Assembly: GCF_004005485.1 (NCBI RefSeq)
Contig: NZ_RZUL01000005.1
Coordinates: forward strand, 124,001-188,000
Source: Sphingobium algorifonticola
GTDB taxonomy: Bacteria > Pseudomonadota > Alphaproteobacteria > Sphingomonadales > Sphingomonadaceae
DNA length: 64,000 bases
Direction of reading: 5' to 3'
Position 1 is the stretch's first letter, and each line of letters begins with the position of its first letter. The position numbers and the translations under genes are program-made. This document shows, piece by piece, positions 30,320 to 39,200 of the stretch. The notes under the pieces were generated by a model. It was given only the letters and a program-made list of their open reading frames with translations. It was not told the origin of the DNA and searched no databases.

Positions 30320-31636
30320 CTATCTGCTGACCCGCCACACCTTGCCGCCGACGTCATCGGTCACCAGCAGCGCACCCTTCGTATCTGCCGTTACATCCAC
30401 CGGGCGTCCCCGCGCATCGCCCTGCGCATTCAGAAATGCGGAAAGGACGTCGATGGGCTTGCCGTTCGGTCGGCCGTCAGCGCCGAAGGGCACGAATATC
30501 ACCTTGTATCCGGCGGCCGGCTTGCGGTTCCAGCTGCCGTGCAAGCCGACAAAGGCACCGTTCGTAAAGGGAGCACCCAGGCCGGTCTGTGCAAAGCTGA
30601 GGCCCAGCGGCGCGACATGATTCCCCAGGGCATAATCGGGGCGATGGGTATATTCGCGCAGTTCGGGCCGTTCGGGCTGGACGCGGCGATCCTCATAGCC
30701 GCCCCAGTAGTTCCACGGCCAGCCGTAGAAGCCGCCGAACTCCACGCGCGTCAGATAATCTGGCACCAGATCGCTGCCCAGCATGTCGCGCTCGTTGACG
30801 ACCGTCCACAATTGTCCGGTCTTCGGTTCCCAGCCCATACCGACCGGATTGCGCAGGCCACTGGCAAATATGCGATAATCGCCCTTGGTCAGATTGACTT
30901 CGAGGATGTTGGCGCGATTGGCCTCCAGATCGAGGCCATTCTCGCCGATATTGCTGTTCGACCCCACCGACACATAGAGCAACTGACCGTCCGGGCTGGC
31001 AAGCAGGCCCTTGGTCCAGTGGTGATTGGGCCCCTGCGCCGGGAGGTTCATGATCTTGCGGGGTGCCGCAGTGATCTTCGTGTCCCCGGTATTGTAGGGG
31101 AAGGCCAGCAGCTTGTCCGTGTCAGCGATGTAGAGCGTGTTGCCGACGAGTGCCATGCCATAAGGCGAATGGAGACCGGTGAGCAGCGGCGTTTTGACTT
31201 CGGCGCGACCATCGCCATCGGCGTCGCGTAGCAGGGTGATGCGGTTGGGCGATGCGCCGCCCGCACCGGCCTTGGCGAAGAAGAATCCCATGATCCGGTC
31301 CTTTATGCCGGATATCTTGCGTGGCGGGCTGTTCGTTTCAGCCACCAGCACGTCGCCGTTGGGCAATTGCAGGATCGTGCGGGGATGCTCCAGCCCCTCG
31401 GCAAAGCGGGCGACCTTTAGACCCTGCGCCGGTTGCGGTGCCTCGCCCGCCTTCCAGCCGACGACGTCCGCGATGTTGACCGTCGGCACGATTTCCCGCC
31501 GGGCGGTGGTGATGAGCGGTTCGCGACCGACATCCTGACCCGGCGCAAGCCGTGCGGTATCGCCCTGCGCCATATACAGAAAGCCGCCAACGGCGGCGGC
31601 GACGAGGACGAGGGCGAGCAGCAGATATTTCTTCAT
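30320..31636 (-). CDS. PQQ-dependent sugar dehydrogenase (glucose/sorbosone dehydrogenase fold)
   Basis: Predicted membrane-anchored six-bladed beta-propeller dehydrogenase of 438 residues, of the family that binds pyrroloquinoline quinone (soluble glucose dehydrogenase/Gdh-like). The N-terminal hydrophobic segment at 4-22 acts as signal or anchor. Propeller motifs such as LEHPRTI, GPNHHWTKGLL (a conserved His pair) and RNPVGMGWEP are present. Length is normal. Whether it truly uses PQQ and which sugar it takes cannot be told; no pqq genes are in the window. It is convergent with the DUF815 gene. Confidence 0.88.
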   Translation of the reverse strand: MKKYLLLALVLVAAAVGGFLYMAQGDTARLAPGQDVGREPLITTARREIVPTVNIADVVGWKAGEAPQPAQGLKVARFAEGLEHPRTILQLPNGDVLVAETNSPPRKISGIKDRIMGFFFAKAGAGGASPNRITLLRDADGDGRAEVKTPLLTGLHSPYGMALVGNTLYIADTDKLLAFPYNTGDTKITAAPRKIMNLPAQGPNHHWTKGLLASPDGQLLYVSVGSNSNIGENGLDLEANRANILEVNLTKGDYRIFASGLRNPVGMGWEPKTGQLWTVVNERDMLGSDLVPDYLTRVEFGGFYGWPWNYWGGYEDRRVQPERPELREYTHRPDYALGNHVAPLGLSFAQTGLGAPFTNGAFVGLHGSWNRKPAAGYKVIFVPFGADGRPNGKPIDVLSAFLNAQGDARGRPVDVTADTKGALLVTDDVGGKVWRVSR

Positions 31637-31750
31637 GCGCCTGATCTAGGAGGCAAAGCGCCGCCCTGCAATGACCCTGACGATCGGCCTGTCGAAAGTC
31701 GCAAAGTTGCATAAGTTGCGGCGTTGAAACCCGCAGAAAACCGCGGTTCC

Positions 31751-31933
31751 CTACAGATCGCGCCGCCGCTCGCGCCACCACAGCAGGATAGCGATCCCGA
31801 CGCCTCCCGCAATGCCTGCAAGTAGCCCGATCGTCGGCTGGCCCAGCAGGCCGCCACCAATCACGCCGCCGATGGCGAGGAACGCGATAATCGCACCGGC
31901 ACCCGTCGGGTTCCTGTTCGGGGAAGTCGTCAT
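31751..31933 (-). CDS. Small inner-membrane protein, unknown function
   Basis: A 60-residue protein with two transmembrane helices (about 13-32 and 34-51, Gly/Ile/Leu rich, ending LLWWRERRRDL). The Gly-rich helices could pack tightly as a dimer. GGGG lies five to six bases before the ATG at 31933, which supports translation. It is a single small gene between the sugar dehydrogenase and the DUF6961-like gene. No family recognised. Confidence 0.65.
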   Translation of the reverse strand: MTTSPNRNPTGAGAIIAFLAIGGVIGGGLLGQPTIGLLAGIAGGVGIAILLWWRERRRDL

Positions 31934-32130
31934 CGCAACCCCTTGCCACGGTTCATCGCGGGACGCCAGCGGTGCCAGAACGGGACATCTGTATCATTAT
32001 GGCGAATGGCTAATGGCCTGTTGACCTTCGCATGCCGCACAGGTCCTCGGGCGGGCGGTTCTGGCACGGCGTCTGCACGCCTGTGGCCCAAGCGCAAACG
32101 TCCGGGGTTCACCCGGCCATGACAGGGGCC

Positions 32131-32343
32131 ATGATGCAAACACCTTATCTGACAGACCGCGCCAGCGTGGACGATGCCGCCGACCTCATGCATCGCTATG
32201 GCGACGATGCGGCCTATGAAGCGGTGGCCCGCGCCGACCGCAGCCGCGATAAGGGCAATTACATCCATTTCTGCCGCTGGCGGCAGATCGAGCGGCTGAT
32301 CGTGCTGCTGTCCATCGAACTGCCGATAGGCACGATTCACTAG
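32131..32343 (+). CDS. Small hypothetical protein (possibly DUF6961)
   Basis: A 70-residue cytoplasmic protein with the stretch DLMHRYGDDAAYEAVARADR followed by FCRWRQIERLIVLL. I recall similar small proteins annotated as DUF6961 in sphingomonads, but this is tentative. Starts at 32119, 32131 and 32134 are all in frame; GGGG lies three to six bases before the last two, so I used 32131. Its stop codon overlaps the end of argC by four bases on the opposite strand. Confidence 0.55.
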   Translation: MMQTPYLTDRASVDDAADLMHRYGDDAAYEAVARADRSRDKGNYIHFCRWRQIERLIVLLSIELPIGTIH

Positions 32344-33266
32344 AGCCGCAGTCCGGCGGCTTCCTCCAGCCCGGCCATGATATTGAGATTCTGGACCGCG
32401 GCACCCGCTGCGCCCTTGCCCAGATTGTCGAGCGCGGCGACGAGGCGGGCCTGGGTGCCGTCGGCATTGGCAAAGACGAAAAGGTCAAGCCGGTCGCTGC
32501 CTGCGCAGCGTTCGACGGTCAGCGTCGCCGCGTCGTGATTGGCGATCACGCGCACCACCGGCGATCCCTGATGGAAATCGGCAAGCGCGGCGCGCAATGC
32601 GGCGGGCGACGGTGTGCCGGGCATCACACCGAGCGGCAGCGGCACGTCCACGATCATGCCACGGACCAGCGGCACGACCGCAGGTGCGAAAATCGGTGCG
32701 ACCGCTAGGCCGCAATGCGCCTGCATTTCGGGCACATGCTTGTGCGTCAGCGTCAGCGCATAGGTTGCATAGGCTGACGTTGTGCCGCCGCTTTCATAAT
32801 CGGCGATCATCGCCTTGCCGCCGCCGGAGTAGCCCGACACCGCGTTGCACGCGAGCGGCCAGTCGGCCGGGATCAGTCCGGCCTTTACGAGCGGGGCGAC
32901 GAGCGCGATGAAACCGGTCGAATAGCAGCCCGGATTGCTGACGCGCCGCGCCGCAGCGACCCTCTCACGTCCCGTTACTTCGGGAAAGCCATAGACCCAG
33001 CCGGGCGCCACCCGATGCGCCGTCGACGCGTCGATCACCTTCGTCCGATCATTGTCGATCAGCGCGACAGCTTCGCGCGCCGCGTCGTCGGGCAGGCACA
33101 ATATGACGATATCGGCGGCGTTGAGCGCCCGGCGGCGGGCGTCTGCATCCTTGCGTTCGGCATCCGACAGCGCCGTGAGGTTGAGTTCCGGCCTGTCGGC
33201 CAGTCGCTCGCGGATTTCGAGGCCGGTCGTCCCCGCCGCGCCATCGATGAATATGCGCACTGTCAT
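32340..33266 (-). CDS. argC: N-acetyl-gamma-glutamyl-phosphate reductase
   Basis: Third step of arginine synthesis: NADPH-dependent reduction of N-acetyl-glutamyl phosphate. The 308 residues have a Rossmann N-domain (FIDGAAGTTGLEIRERL) and the catalytic Cys114 in SNPGCYSTGF, with YSGGGKAMI and HKHVPEM downstream. This is the short ArgC type 2 form (about 310 residues) found in many Alphaproteobacteria. Its ATG overlaps the NlpC/P60 stop by four bases, so translation is coupled. The ends of argC and the small opposing gene overlap. Confidence 0.95.
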   Translation of the reverse strand: MTVRIFIDGAAGTTGLEIRERLADRPELNLTALSDAERKDADARRRALNAADIVILCLPDDAAREAVALIDNDRTKVIDASTAHRVAPGWVYGFPEVTGRERVAAARRVSNPGCYSTGFIALVAPLVKAGLIPADWPLACNAVSGYSGGGKAMIADYESGGTTSAYATYALTLTHKHVPEMQAHCGLAVAPIFAPAVVPLVRGMIVDVPLPLGVMPGTPSPAALRAALADFHQGSPVVRVIANHDAATLTVERCAGSDRLDLFVFANADGTQARLVAALDNLGKGAAGAAVQNLNIMAGLEEAAGLRL

Positions 33267-34186
33267 GCCGTGATCCTCCGCCGGGCAAGCACCGGCTGTG
33301 CATGCAGCGGCGCGAGCCGGGCGATGACATCGGCAAGCGGTTCGACCACCGTCCCCATCCAGTGCGCGTTGGCATGCAGAAGGCTGTCGCTGTCGACCAT
33401 GATGCCGACATGGCCAGGGAAAAACAGCAGGTCGCCCCGCTGCAACGGCGCATCCTCAGGCAGTTGCACGCCGATGCTTTCCCGTTGCAGATCGGTGTCG
33501 CGCGGCACTTTGCGCCCGGCCTGCCCCAGCGCGACCTGGACGAGGCCCGAGCAGTCCACGCCCAGATGCCCGCGGCCGCCCCAGACATAAGGCTGTCCAA
33601 TATAGCTTGCGGCGGTAGACACCCAGTCGGTCTGCATCTGCTGCGCATCGCAGGCATGGCGGATGTGGACGAAGCCTTCCGGACAGGCCAGGAAGTCGCC
33701 TTCGACGGTCGCAGGGAAAAGCGAGCCGCGCGGCCAGCAATCGACGATACGCGCCTTGATGTTCGCCTCGGCGAACACAGGTGCCATATGGGCCGTGATG
33801 CGATGCGTCGCCTCTTCACGCAAATCGAGCACATCGCGCTGGACATAGCCGACATAGCCGTCATGGTGACAGAAACCCCATGCCCATTCGGCCGTAACGT
33901 CGAGGACGTGAAAGATTTCGCCGCGCAGCAATTGCGTTACCGTTTCCGCACCGGGCGCGGTAGTCGCCCGGACACCGGCACCGGGCATCACGCAGCTCAT
34001 TTCCACGGCGCGCGCATAATGCGCGGAAAAGAGAACACCGGCCAGGGCGAGGTCGGCAAGGTCGCCACGAACGGCGTGTATGCGCTTGTCCAGCGTTACA
34101 GACCGCCCATGCAGCCGAAAACGAATGGGATCAGGCTGCGCGTCCTGAATGTCGGTTTTCCGTATGTCGGTTTTTGCTTCGGTCAT
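33263..34186 (-). CDS. NlpC/P60 family (C40) peptidoglycan endopeptidase-like protein
   Basis: Putative murein or murein-peptide endopeptidase of 307 residues. Two SH3-like regions (about 85-180) precede the NlpC/P60 domain, with catalytic Cys212 (GVDCSGL) and His259 (PGHVGI) plus a third polar residue at His271. No signal peptide is seen, so it probably acts in the cytoplasm on recycled peptides, consistent with its operon partner the M17 leucyl aminopeptidase. The ATG at 34186 overlaps the preceding MarR gene by 56 bases; a 15-base tandem repeat lies in this overlap. Confidence 0.88.
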   Translation of the reverse strand: MTEAKTDIRKTDIQDAQPDPIRFRLHGRSVTLDKRIHAVRGDLADLALAGVLFSAHYARAVEMSCVMPGAGVRATTAPGAETVTQLLRGEIFHVLDVTAEWAWGFCHHDGYVGYVQRDVLDLREEATHRITAHMAPVFAEANIKARIVDCWPRGSLFPATVEGDFLACPEGFVHIRHACDAQQMQTDWVSTAASYIGQPYVWGGRGHLGVDCSGLVQVALGQAGRKVPRDTDLQRESIGVQLPEDAPLQRGDLLFFPGHVGIMVDSDSLLHANAHWMGTVVEPLADVIARLAPLHAQPVLARRRITA

Positions 34187-34550
34187 CGCGGAGCGTTCCT
34201 GCGATGAAAGCATCAAACCCGTCAAGGAAATCCGCCCCCTTGACCGTTCGCGCGACAAAGATGTTGCGCCGGTCGGCAACATCACGCTCCCGCCGGAGAT
34301 AGCTCAGCGCCGACAATTTGTTGAGTGCGCGGGTAATCACCGGCTTCGAGACGTTGAGCGCATCGGCAAGGCCGCGCACCGTGTGTGGCCCCGGCTGGAC
34401 ATACACCATCATCATCAGCGCCATTTGCCGGTTGGTCAGGTCAGGCTCACCCGACCGGACATAATCGACCAGCGTTTGCATCCATCGATCCAGCGCGGGG
34501 GACGGGCGGCGTTCGCCTTGCGGAGATGTCTTTGTTGCCTGAGCTTCCAT
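34131..34550 (-). CDS. MarR-like winged-helix regulator
   Basis: Winged-helix DNA-binding regulator, 139 residues, with the recognition-helix region TVRGLADALNVSKPVITRALNKL and the wing LRRERDVADRRNIFV. The ATG at 34550 is the first with family-like context; GGGG lies just upstream. Its last 18 codons overlap the NlpC gene in another frame, where the protein ends in a short repeated NRHTENRHSGR. It probably regulates its own operon (leucyl aminopeptidase, NlpC, argC), but no operator was identified. Confidence 0.8.
   Translation of the reverse strand: MEAQATKTSPQGERRPSPALDRWMQTLVDYVRSGEPDLTNRQMALMMMVYVQPGPHTVRGLADALNVSKPVITRALNKLSALSYLRRERDVADRRNIFVARTVKGADFLDGFDAFIAGTLRDDRSKNRHTENRHSGRAA
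34149..34178. repeat. 15-base tandem repeat in the marR/nlpC overlap
   Basis: Two adjacent copies of a 15-base unit beginning ATGTCGGTTTT (34149-34163 and 34164-34178, differing near the end). It is read in two frames at once: TDIRK/TDIQD in the NlpC protein and NRHTE/NRHSG in the MarR-like protein. A slippage duplication is the simplest origin. Confidence 0.7.
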
Positions 34551-34613
34551 GATCCCCAAACGCGCAACATCCCATCCGGTTGCGTAACGGCTCCGCCACC
34601 TTGCGATTTTGGA

Positions 34614-36011
34614 TTATCCGGTGCGTCCGTAGCGGCCCTGCAACAGCGCGAAGGCCGCGCGGAGGCCCAGCGCATCGCCCCCCTTGGGTCGGCCGGGCCG
34701 GGCCGTGGCGCGCCACGCAAAGGTATCGAAATGCGCCCAGGGCACCGTGTCCGGCACGAATCTCTGGAGAAACAGCGCCGCCGTGATCGCGCCTGCAAAT
34801 CCGCCTTCGCCGGCGTTGTTGATATCCGCAACGTCCGATTTGAGCATGTCGCCATAGCCGCTCCAGAGCGGGAGACGCCAGAGCGCATCGTCGCAGGCGC
34901 TGCCTGCAGCGATCAGCCCGTCCGCGAGGCTGTCGTCGTTGGAAAAGAGCGCAGGCAGATCCGGCCCGAGTGCGACCCGCGCGGCGCCGGTCAACGTCGC
35001 GAAATCCAGAATGAGTTCGGGTCCGGCCTCTGCGGCCTTGGTCAGGGCGTCGCCCAGAACCAGGCGTCCTTCGGCATCGGTATTGCCGATCTCCACGCTG
35101 ATGCCCTTGCGTGTCGCAAGAATGTCGCCGGGACGGAAAGCGTTGCCGCCGATCGCATTTTCCACCGCGGGTACAAGGACATGCAGATGCACGGGCAGGC
35201 GGCTTGCCATCACCAGTCGCGCAAGGGCAAGCGCATGCGCCGCGCCCCCCATATCCTTTTTCATGAGACGCATGCCGGCCGATGGCTTGATGTCCAGCCC
35301 GCCGCTGTCGAAGCACACGCCCTTGCCAACGATTGCGATCCGGGGATGCGCCGGGTCGCCCCAGGTCAGCTCGATCAGGCGTGGCGCAAAGCTGCGGTCG
35401 GCAGCGCGTCCGACCGCGTGGATCATGGGATAGCCGCTGGCGAGGGCATCCCCCTGCGTCACATCAAGGCGGGCACCATGCGTCGCAGCAATTGCTGCTG
35501 CGGCTTGTTCCAGATCCGGCGGCCCCATGTCGGCGGCAGGCGTGTTGACCATATCGCGGACCAGCGCAACGGCTTCGGCGAGCAGGATGGTCGGCTCGAT
35601 ACGCCGCACGTCCTGCGTCAGCAGGATGCGCGGCCCCTGTGGCTGTTCTTCGCGGCGATAGCGATCGAACCGATATTGCCCGGTCAGCCAGCCGAGCATC
35701 GCGGGGCCTGTCCCTACGCCCTCCAGCCGATATGTGCCCGCAGGCAGGACTTCGGCCAGTTTTGCAAGGCACCAGCTCGATAGCGCGGCAACATTGGCGA
35801 CGCCCGAAACAACGGCCCATTCGTCGGCGCGGTCGCCGGGGATGATCGCATATTCATAGCCTTTCGCCGTAAACTTCTGTGCCGCCACGGCAACGCGCGC
35901 CCGTTCCGGCTGCGCCGCAAGCCAGGTTTCGAAGCCCGGCGGATCGACGAGATGGATGGTGCGGGCAGGCTGGCCGGTGTCGGCTTTCAGATAATCGGCA
36001 AAGTTGGTCAT
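34614..36011 (-). CDS. Leucyl aminopeptidase family protein (M17)
   Basis: Cytosolic di-metal aminopeptidase, 465 residues. The catalytic domain (about 170-465) carries the M17 signatures: GKGVCFDSGGLDIKP, KKDMGGAAH and the metal-binding NTDAEGRLVLGDAL. The N-terminal domain is divergent but present, giving normal length. I chose the ATG at 36011 (MTNFADYLKAD), which matches related proteins; an ATG ten codons upstream is also in frame and neither has a clear ribosome-binding site. It heads the operon leading to the MarR, NlpC/P60 and argC genes, suggesting peptide recycling. Confidence 0.92.
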   Translation of the reverse strand: MTNFADYLKADTGQPARTIHLVDPPGFETWLAAQPERARVAVAAQKFTAKGYEYAIIPGDRADEWAVVSGVANVAALSSWCLAKLAEVLPAGTYRLEGVGTGPAMLGWLTGQYRFDRYRREEQPQGPRILLTQDVRRIEPTILLAEAVALVRDMVNTPAADMGPPDLEQAAAAIAATHGARLDVTQGDALASGYPMIHAVGRAADRSFAPRLIELTWGDPAHPRIAIVGKGVCFDSGGLDIKPSAGMRLMKKDMGGAAHALALARLVMASRLPVHLHVLVPAVENAIGGNAFRPGDILATRKGISVEIGNTDAEGRLVLGDALTKAAEAGPELILDFATLTGAARVALGPDLPALFSNDDSLADGLIAAGSACDDALWRLPLWSGYGDMLKSDVADINNAGEGGFAGAITAALFLQRFVPDTVPWAHFDTFAWRATARPGRPKGGDALGLRAAFALLQGRYGRTG

Positions 36012-36134
36012 ATCGACGGTGTAGGCAGCAAAGCGGGTCATCGCAATGGCGCGGCCGCCCGCCGCGCGGTGCCGTTGAATCCGGTGGTGGCATGTCTATG
36101 GTCGCCGAAAGGGGCGATGCGACAGGAGACGTGG

Positions 36135-36962
36135 ATGTTCACGAGATTATGGGCGGCATCCGTCGGCGCGGCCGGCGTTGCGATGGCGTTGGCGGCCTGT
36201 TCACCCGCGGCATCGCCGGGCAATGCTGCGCCGGGCAGTGCGGCTGTCCCCGATACCAGTCGGTTTGCCCGGACACCCGCGCCCTCACCCCCTGCACAAG
36301 CTTTCAACATTACCGAGACGAGCGACCTGCTAGAATATGCTTATGCTTATCCCGTCGAAGCGGCGGCGATTCCGGCCATCGCCGCGCGTTTGACCGAGGA
36401 TGCCACCCGCGCCCAGGCATCGGCCATAACGATGGCGCGCGAAGACGAAGCTGCTGCGAAACAGAGTGGCTATCCCTATCGTCGCCACAGCAGCCAGACA
36501 TCCTGGACGGTCAAGGCCGATACGCCGCGTCTGCTTGCGCTGCTGGGAGAGCTGTATTTCTACACCGGCGGGGCGCACGGCAACAGCGGATACAAGGTGC
36601 TGATGTGGGACAAGGCGCGCAACGGCGAAACCGGTGTGATCGCGATGGCGACGTCACCCGAAGCGTTGCAACAGGCGATAGGCGCGCGCTTCTGCGCTGC
36701 GCTGGATGCAGCACGCGCGGCCAAGCGCGGTGGCCCGGTGATGCGTGGTGACGACGGCTTTACCCGCTGCGTCGATCCCTTGAAACAAAGTCTGATCTTC
36801 GCGTCGCGCGATGGCAAGGCGATCGACAGCCTGCTGATCGTGATCGGACCTTATGAAGCTGGGCCCTATTCGGAAGGGACCTATGACATTGCGCTGCCGG
36901 TCGATGCCGCGTTGATCGCCGCCATGAAACCGGCGTTCCGCGACGCTTTCAGCGCGCCGTAA
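36135..36962 (+). CDS. DUF4163/DUF3298 domain lipoprotein
   Basis: Predicted lipoprotein of 275 residues: signal and lipobox LAAC (Cys22), a short linker, then a PdaC-like DUF4163 domain (about 60-160, [20 protein letters not shown]) and a DUF3298/RsiV-like C-terminal domain ([27 protein letters not shown]). RsiV-type domains bind lysozyme in Gram-positive bacteria, but the role here is unknown. CAGGAGA lies five bases before the ATG at 36135. It converges on rimO, whose end overlaps by 14 bases. Confidence 0.85.
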   Translation: MFTRLWAASVGAAGVAMALAACSPAASPGNAAPGSAAVPDTSRFARTPAPSPPAQAFNITETSDLLEYAYAYPVEAAAIPAIAARLTEDATRAQASAITMAREDEAAAKQSGYPYRRHSSQTSWTVKADTPRLLALLGELYFYTGGAHGNSGYKVLMWDKARNGETGVIAMATSPEALQQAIGARFCAALDAARAAKRGGPVMRGDDGFTRCVDPLKQSLIFASRDGKAIDSLLIVIGPYEAGPYSEGTYDIALPVDAALIAAMKPAFRDAFSAP

Positions 36963-38322
36963 CGGGTACGCCGAAGAGGTCGTGATCGTCCGCGTCCTCG
37001 ATAATGACGTCGATGATGTCGCCTGCCTTCAATCCCGTCGTGTCGCGCAGGAAGACATTACCGTCGATTTCGGGCGCATCGGCCTGACTGCGGGCGGTCG
37101 CGCCGATGCTGCCGTCTTCCTCGTCCGGTTCCCCCACTTCGTCGATGATGACCGCTATGGTGCGCCCGATCTTCGCTTGCAGCTTTGCCGCGGAGATGGC
37201 GGCAGTTTTGGCCATGATCCGCTGAAAGCGGTCTTCCTTGATATCCTCGGGCACCGGGTCGGGCAGGGCGTTCGCCGCTGCGCCCTCGACCGGCTCGAAG
37301 CGGAATGCGCCGACACGATCCAGCTGCGCTTCATCCAGCCAGTCGAGCAGATACTGGAAATCGGATTCCGTCTCGCCCGGGAAGCCGACGACGAACGATG
37401 AGCGGATCGCGATGTCCGGACAGATCGCGCGCCAGTTCTTCACCCGCTCCAGCACCTTGGCATCGTTGGCGGGGCGCTTCATCCGCCGCAGCACATCGGG
37501 TGCGGCATGCTGGAAGGGTATGTCGAGATAGGGCGTGAGCAACCCTTCGGCCATCAGCGGGATGACCTGATCGACATGCGGATAGGGATAGACATAATGG
37601 AGGCGCACCCAGGGCGCGCGCCCATCCGCCGTGCGCAACTGACCCAGTTCGCGCGCCATGTCCGTCATGTGCGCGCGGACGTCGCGGCCCTTCCACGCGC
37701 GGGCCTCATGCCGGGTATCGACGCCATAAGCCGAGGTGTCCTGGCTGATGACGAGCAGTTCCCGGGTCCCTGCGGCGACGAGCTTCTCTGCCTCCCGCAG
37801 GACGGCGTCGATGCGGCGGGAGACCAAATCACCTCGCAGCGACGGGATGATGCAGAAGGCGCAGCGATGGTTGCAGCCTTCGGAAATCTTCAGATAGCTG
37901 TAATGCCGGGGCGTGAGCTTCAGGCCGCCTTCGGGCACGAGATCGACGAAGGCATTGGGAACCGGCGGCGATGCTTCGTGCACCGCATGCACCACAGCCT
38001 CATATTGATGGGCGCCGGTGATGGCGAGAACCGAAGGGAAACGCGCGCGGATCATCGCCGCCTCGTTCCCCATGCAGCCGGTGACGATGACGCGACCGTT
38101 CTCCGCGATGGCCTCACCGATCGCCTCCAGCGATTCCTCCTTTGCGGAATCGAGGAAGCCGCAGGTATTGACGAGAACGACGTCGGCCCCGGCATAATCG
38201 GGCGACATCTGATAGCCGTCGGCGCGCAGCTTGGTCAGGATCCGCTCGCTGTCGACCAGTGCCTTGGGACAGCCAAGCGAGACCATGCCGACCTTCGGCG
38301 CGGGGGGAAATGTCGTTGCCAT
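36949..38322 (-). CDS. rimO: Ribosomal protein S12 methylthiotransferase RimO
   Basis: Radical-SAM enzyme that adds a methylthio group to an aspartate of ribosomal protein S12. The 457 residues have the UPF0004 N-domain (Cys18 in [27 protein letters not shown]), the radical-SAM cluster [10 protein letters not shown], and a C-terminal TRAM domain. [13 protein letters not shown] separates RimO from MiaB. Length is normal from the ATG at 38322; an upstream extension of 46 residues has no family features. Single gene. Confidence 0.95.
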   Translation of the reverse strand: MATTFPPAPKVGMVSLGCPKALVDSERILTKLRADGYQMSPDYAGADVVLVNTCGFLDSAKEESLEAIGEAIAENGRVIVTGCMGNEAAMIRARFPSVLAITGAHQYEAVVHAVHEASPPVPNAFVDLVPEGGLKLTPRHYSYLKISEGCNHRCAFCIIPSLRGDLVSRRIDAVLREAEKLVAAGTRELLVISQDTSAYGVDTRHEARAWKGRDVRAHMTDMARELGQLRTADGRAPWVRLHYVYPYPHVDQVIPLMAEGLLTPYLDIPFQHAAPDVLRRMKRPANDAKVLERVKNWRAICPDIAIRSSFVVGFPGETESDFQYLLDWLDEAQLDRVGAFRFEPVEGAAANALPDPVPEDIKEDRFQRIMAKTAAISAAKLQAKIGRTIAVIIDEVGEPDEEDGSIGATARSQADAPEIDGNVFLRDTTGLKAGDIIDVIIEDADDHDLFGVPVTAR

Positions 38323-38380
38323 GATCGCGCGCACATAGGGGTTGCGTGCGCGAATGTCACGCGACCGCTCGATAGCCGCT

Positions 38381-39160
38381 TTATCGGGGCTTGCGCGCCC
38401 GGAACACGACATCGTCCAGGGCATGGCGGCCGCCGGTCTGCGCGTCGATCGGCTTTGCATCGATCAAGGCGACATCGAACCCGACGGCTGCGATGCGGTC
38501 CGCAAAGTCCATCCCATATTGCCGCACATGATCCCATTGGCCGAAGCGACGCTCCCGCTCCCGCGCGGGCATCGCATAGCTGCCATCCTCAGTCGGCCTG
38601 TCCCATAACGGGACGATCAGCCATGCTTCACCGCCGGGCTTCAGCGCCGCATGCAGATTGGCGAGGACATGTGCGTCATCGGCGACATGCTCCATCACAT
38701 GGCTGGCGTAGATGATGTCGAAGCGATCGCGATCGGCCAGTTGCATCAGGTCGAGCTTCACGACGCCGGGCAGGGCGTAGACTTCAGGATGCAGGTCGGC
38801 GGGCACATAGTCGGTCGCCCGGGCCTGAAATCGTTGCACAAGCCCTTGTTCGCTCGGCGCGATATGCAGCACCCTCGCTTCGTTCGGCACGGTGAGCACG
38901 TCATTGTCGATCAGCCAGCAGACGAGCCTCTGGCGCGGCGATGCACCGCACGCCGGGCAGCCCCATGAAGGATTGGCGCCATAACGAAAAAAACCGACGA
39001 TGGCCGTGCCGCAGGCCGGGCAGGCATGCGAACGCGGCGATCCAGCCGTCGCGCGCACGGCGAGCACGGCGCGCGACATCCATTTACCAGCAGCTCTGGT
39101 GGCCCGACGCGGGGTAATCACGATCTTCTCCACGGCAATGTGACGCCGCACCCTATGCAA
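38381..39160 (-). CDS. Class I SAM-dependent methyltransferase with zinc-ribbon-like Cys pairs
   Basis: Methyltransferase of the Methyltransf_11 type, 259 residues. Before the Rossmann core lie two Cys pairs (Cys47/Cys50 in HACPACG and Cys68/Cys71 in WGCPACG) spaced like a zinc ribbon. The SAM-binding part reads [17 protein letters not shown], with [15 protein letters not shown] as motif II/post-I and [12 protein letters not shown] as motif III. The substrate is unknown; zinc-ribbon methyltransferases often act on sugars, lipids or natural products. Single gene, 58 bases after rimO's start on the same strand as rimO. Confidence 0.82.
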   Translation of the reverse strand: MHRVRRHIAVEKIVITPRRATRAAGKWMSRAVLAVRATAGSPRSHACPACGTAIVGFFRYGANPSWGCPACGASPRQRLVCWLIDNDVLTVPNEARVLHIAPSEQGLVQRFQARATDYVPADLHPEVYALPGVVKLDLMQLADRDRFDIIYASHVMEHVADDAHVLANLHAALKPGGEAWLIVPLWDRPTEDGSYAMPARERERRFGQWDHVRQYGMDFADRIAAVGFDVALIDAKPIDAQTGGRHALDDVVFRARKPR

Positions 39161-39200
39161 CGCGACCGGCCATTAGAGAAGCCGTTTCTGTATGCGGCCT

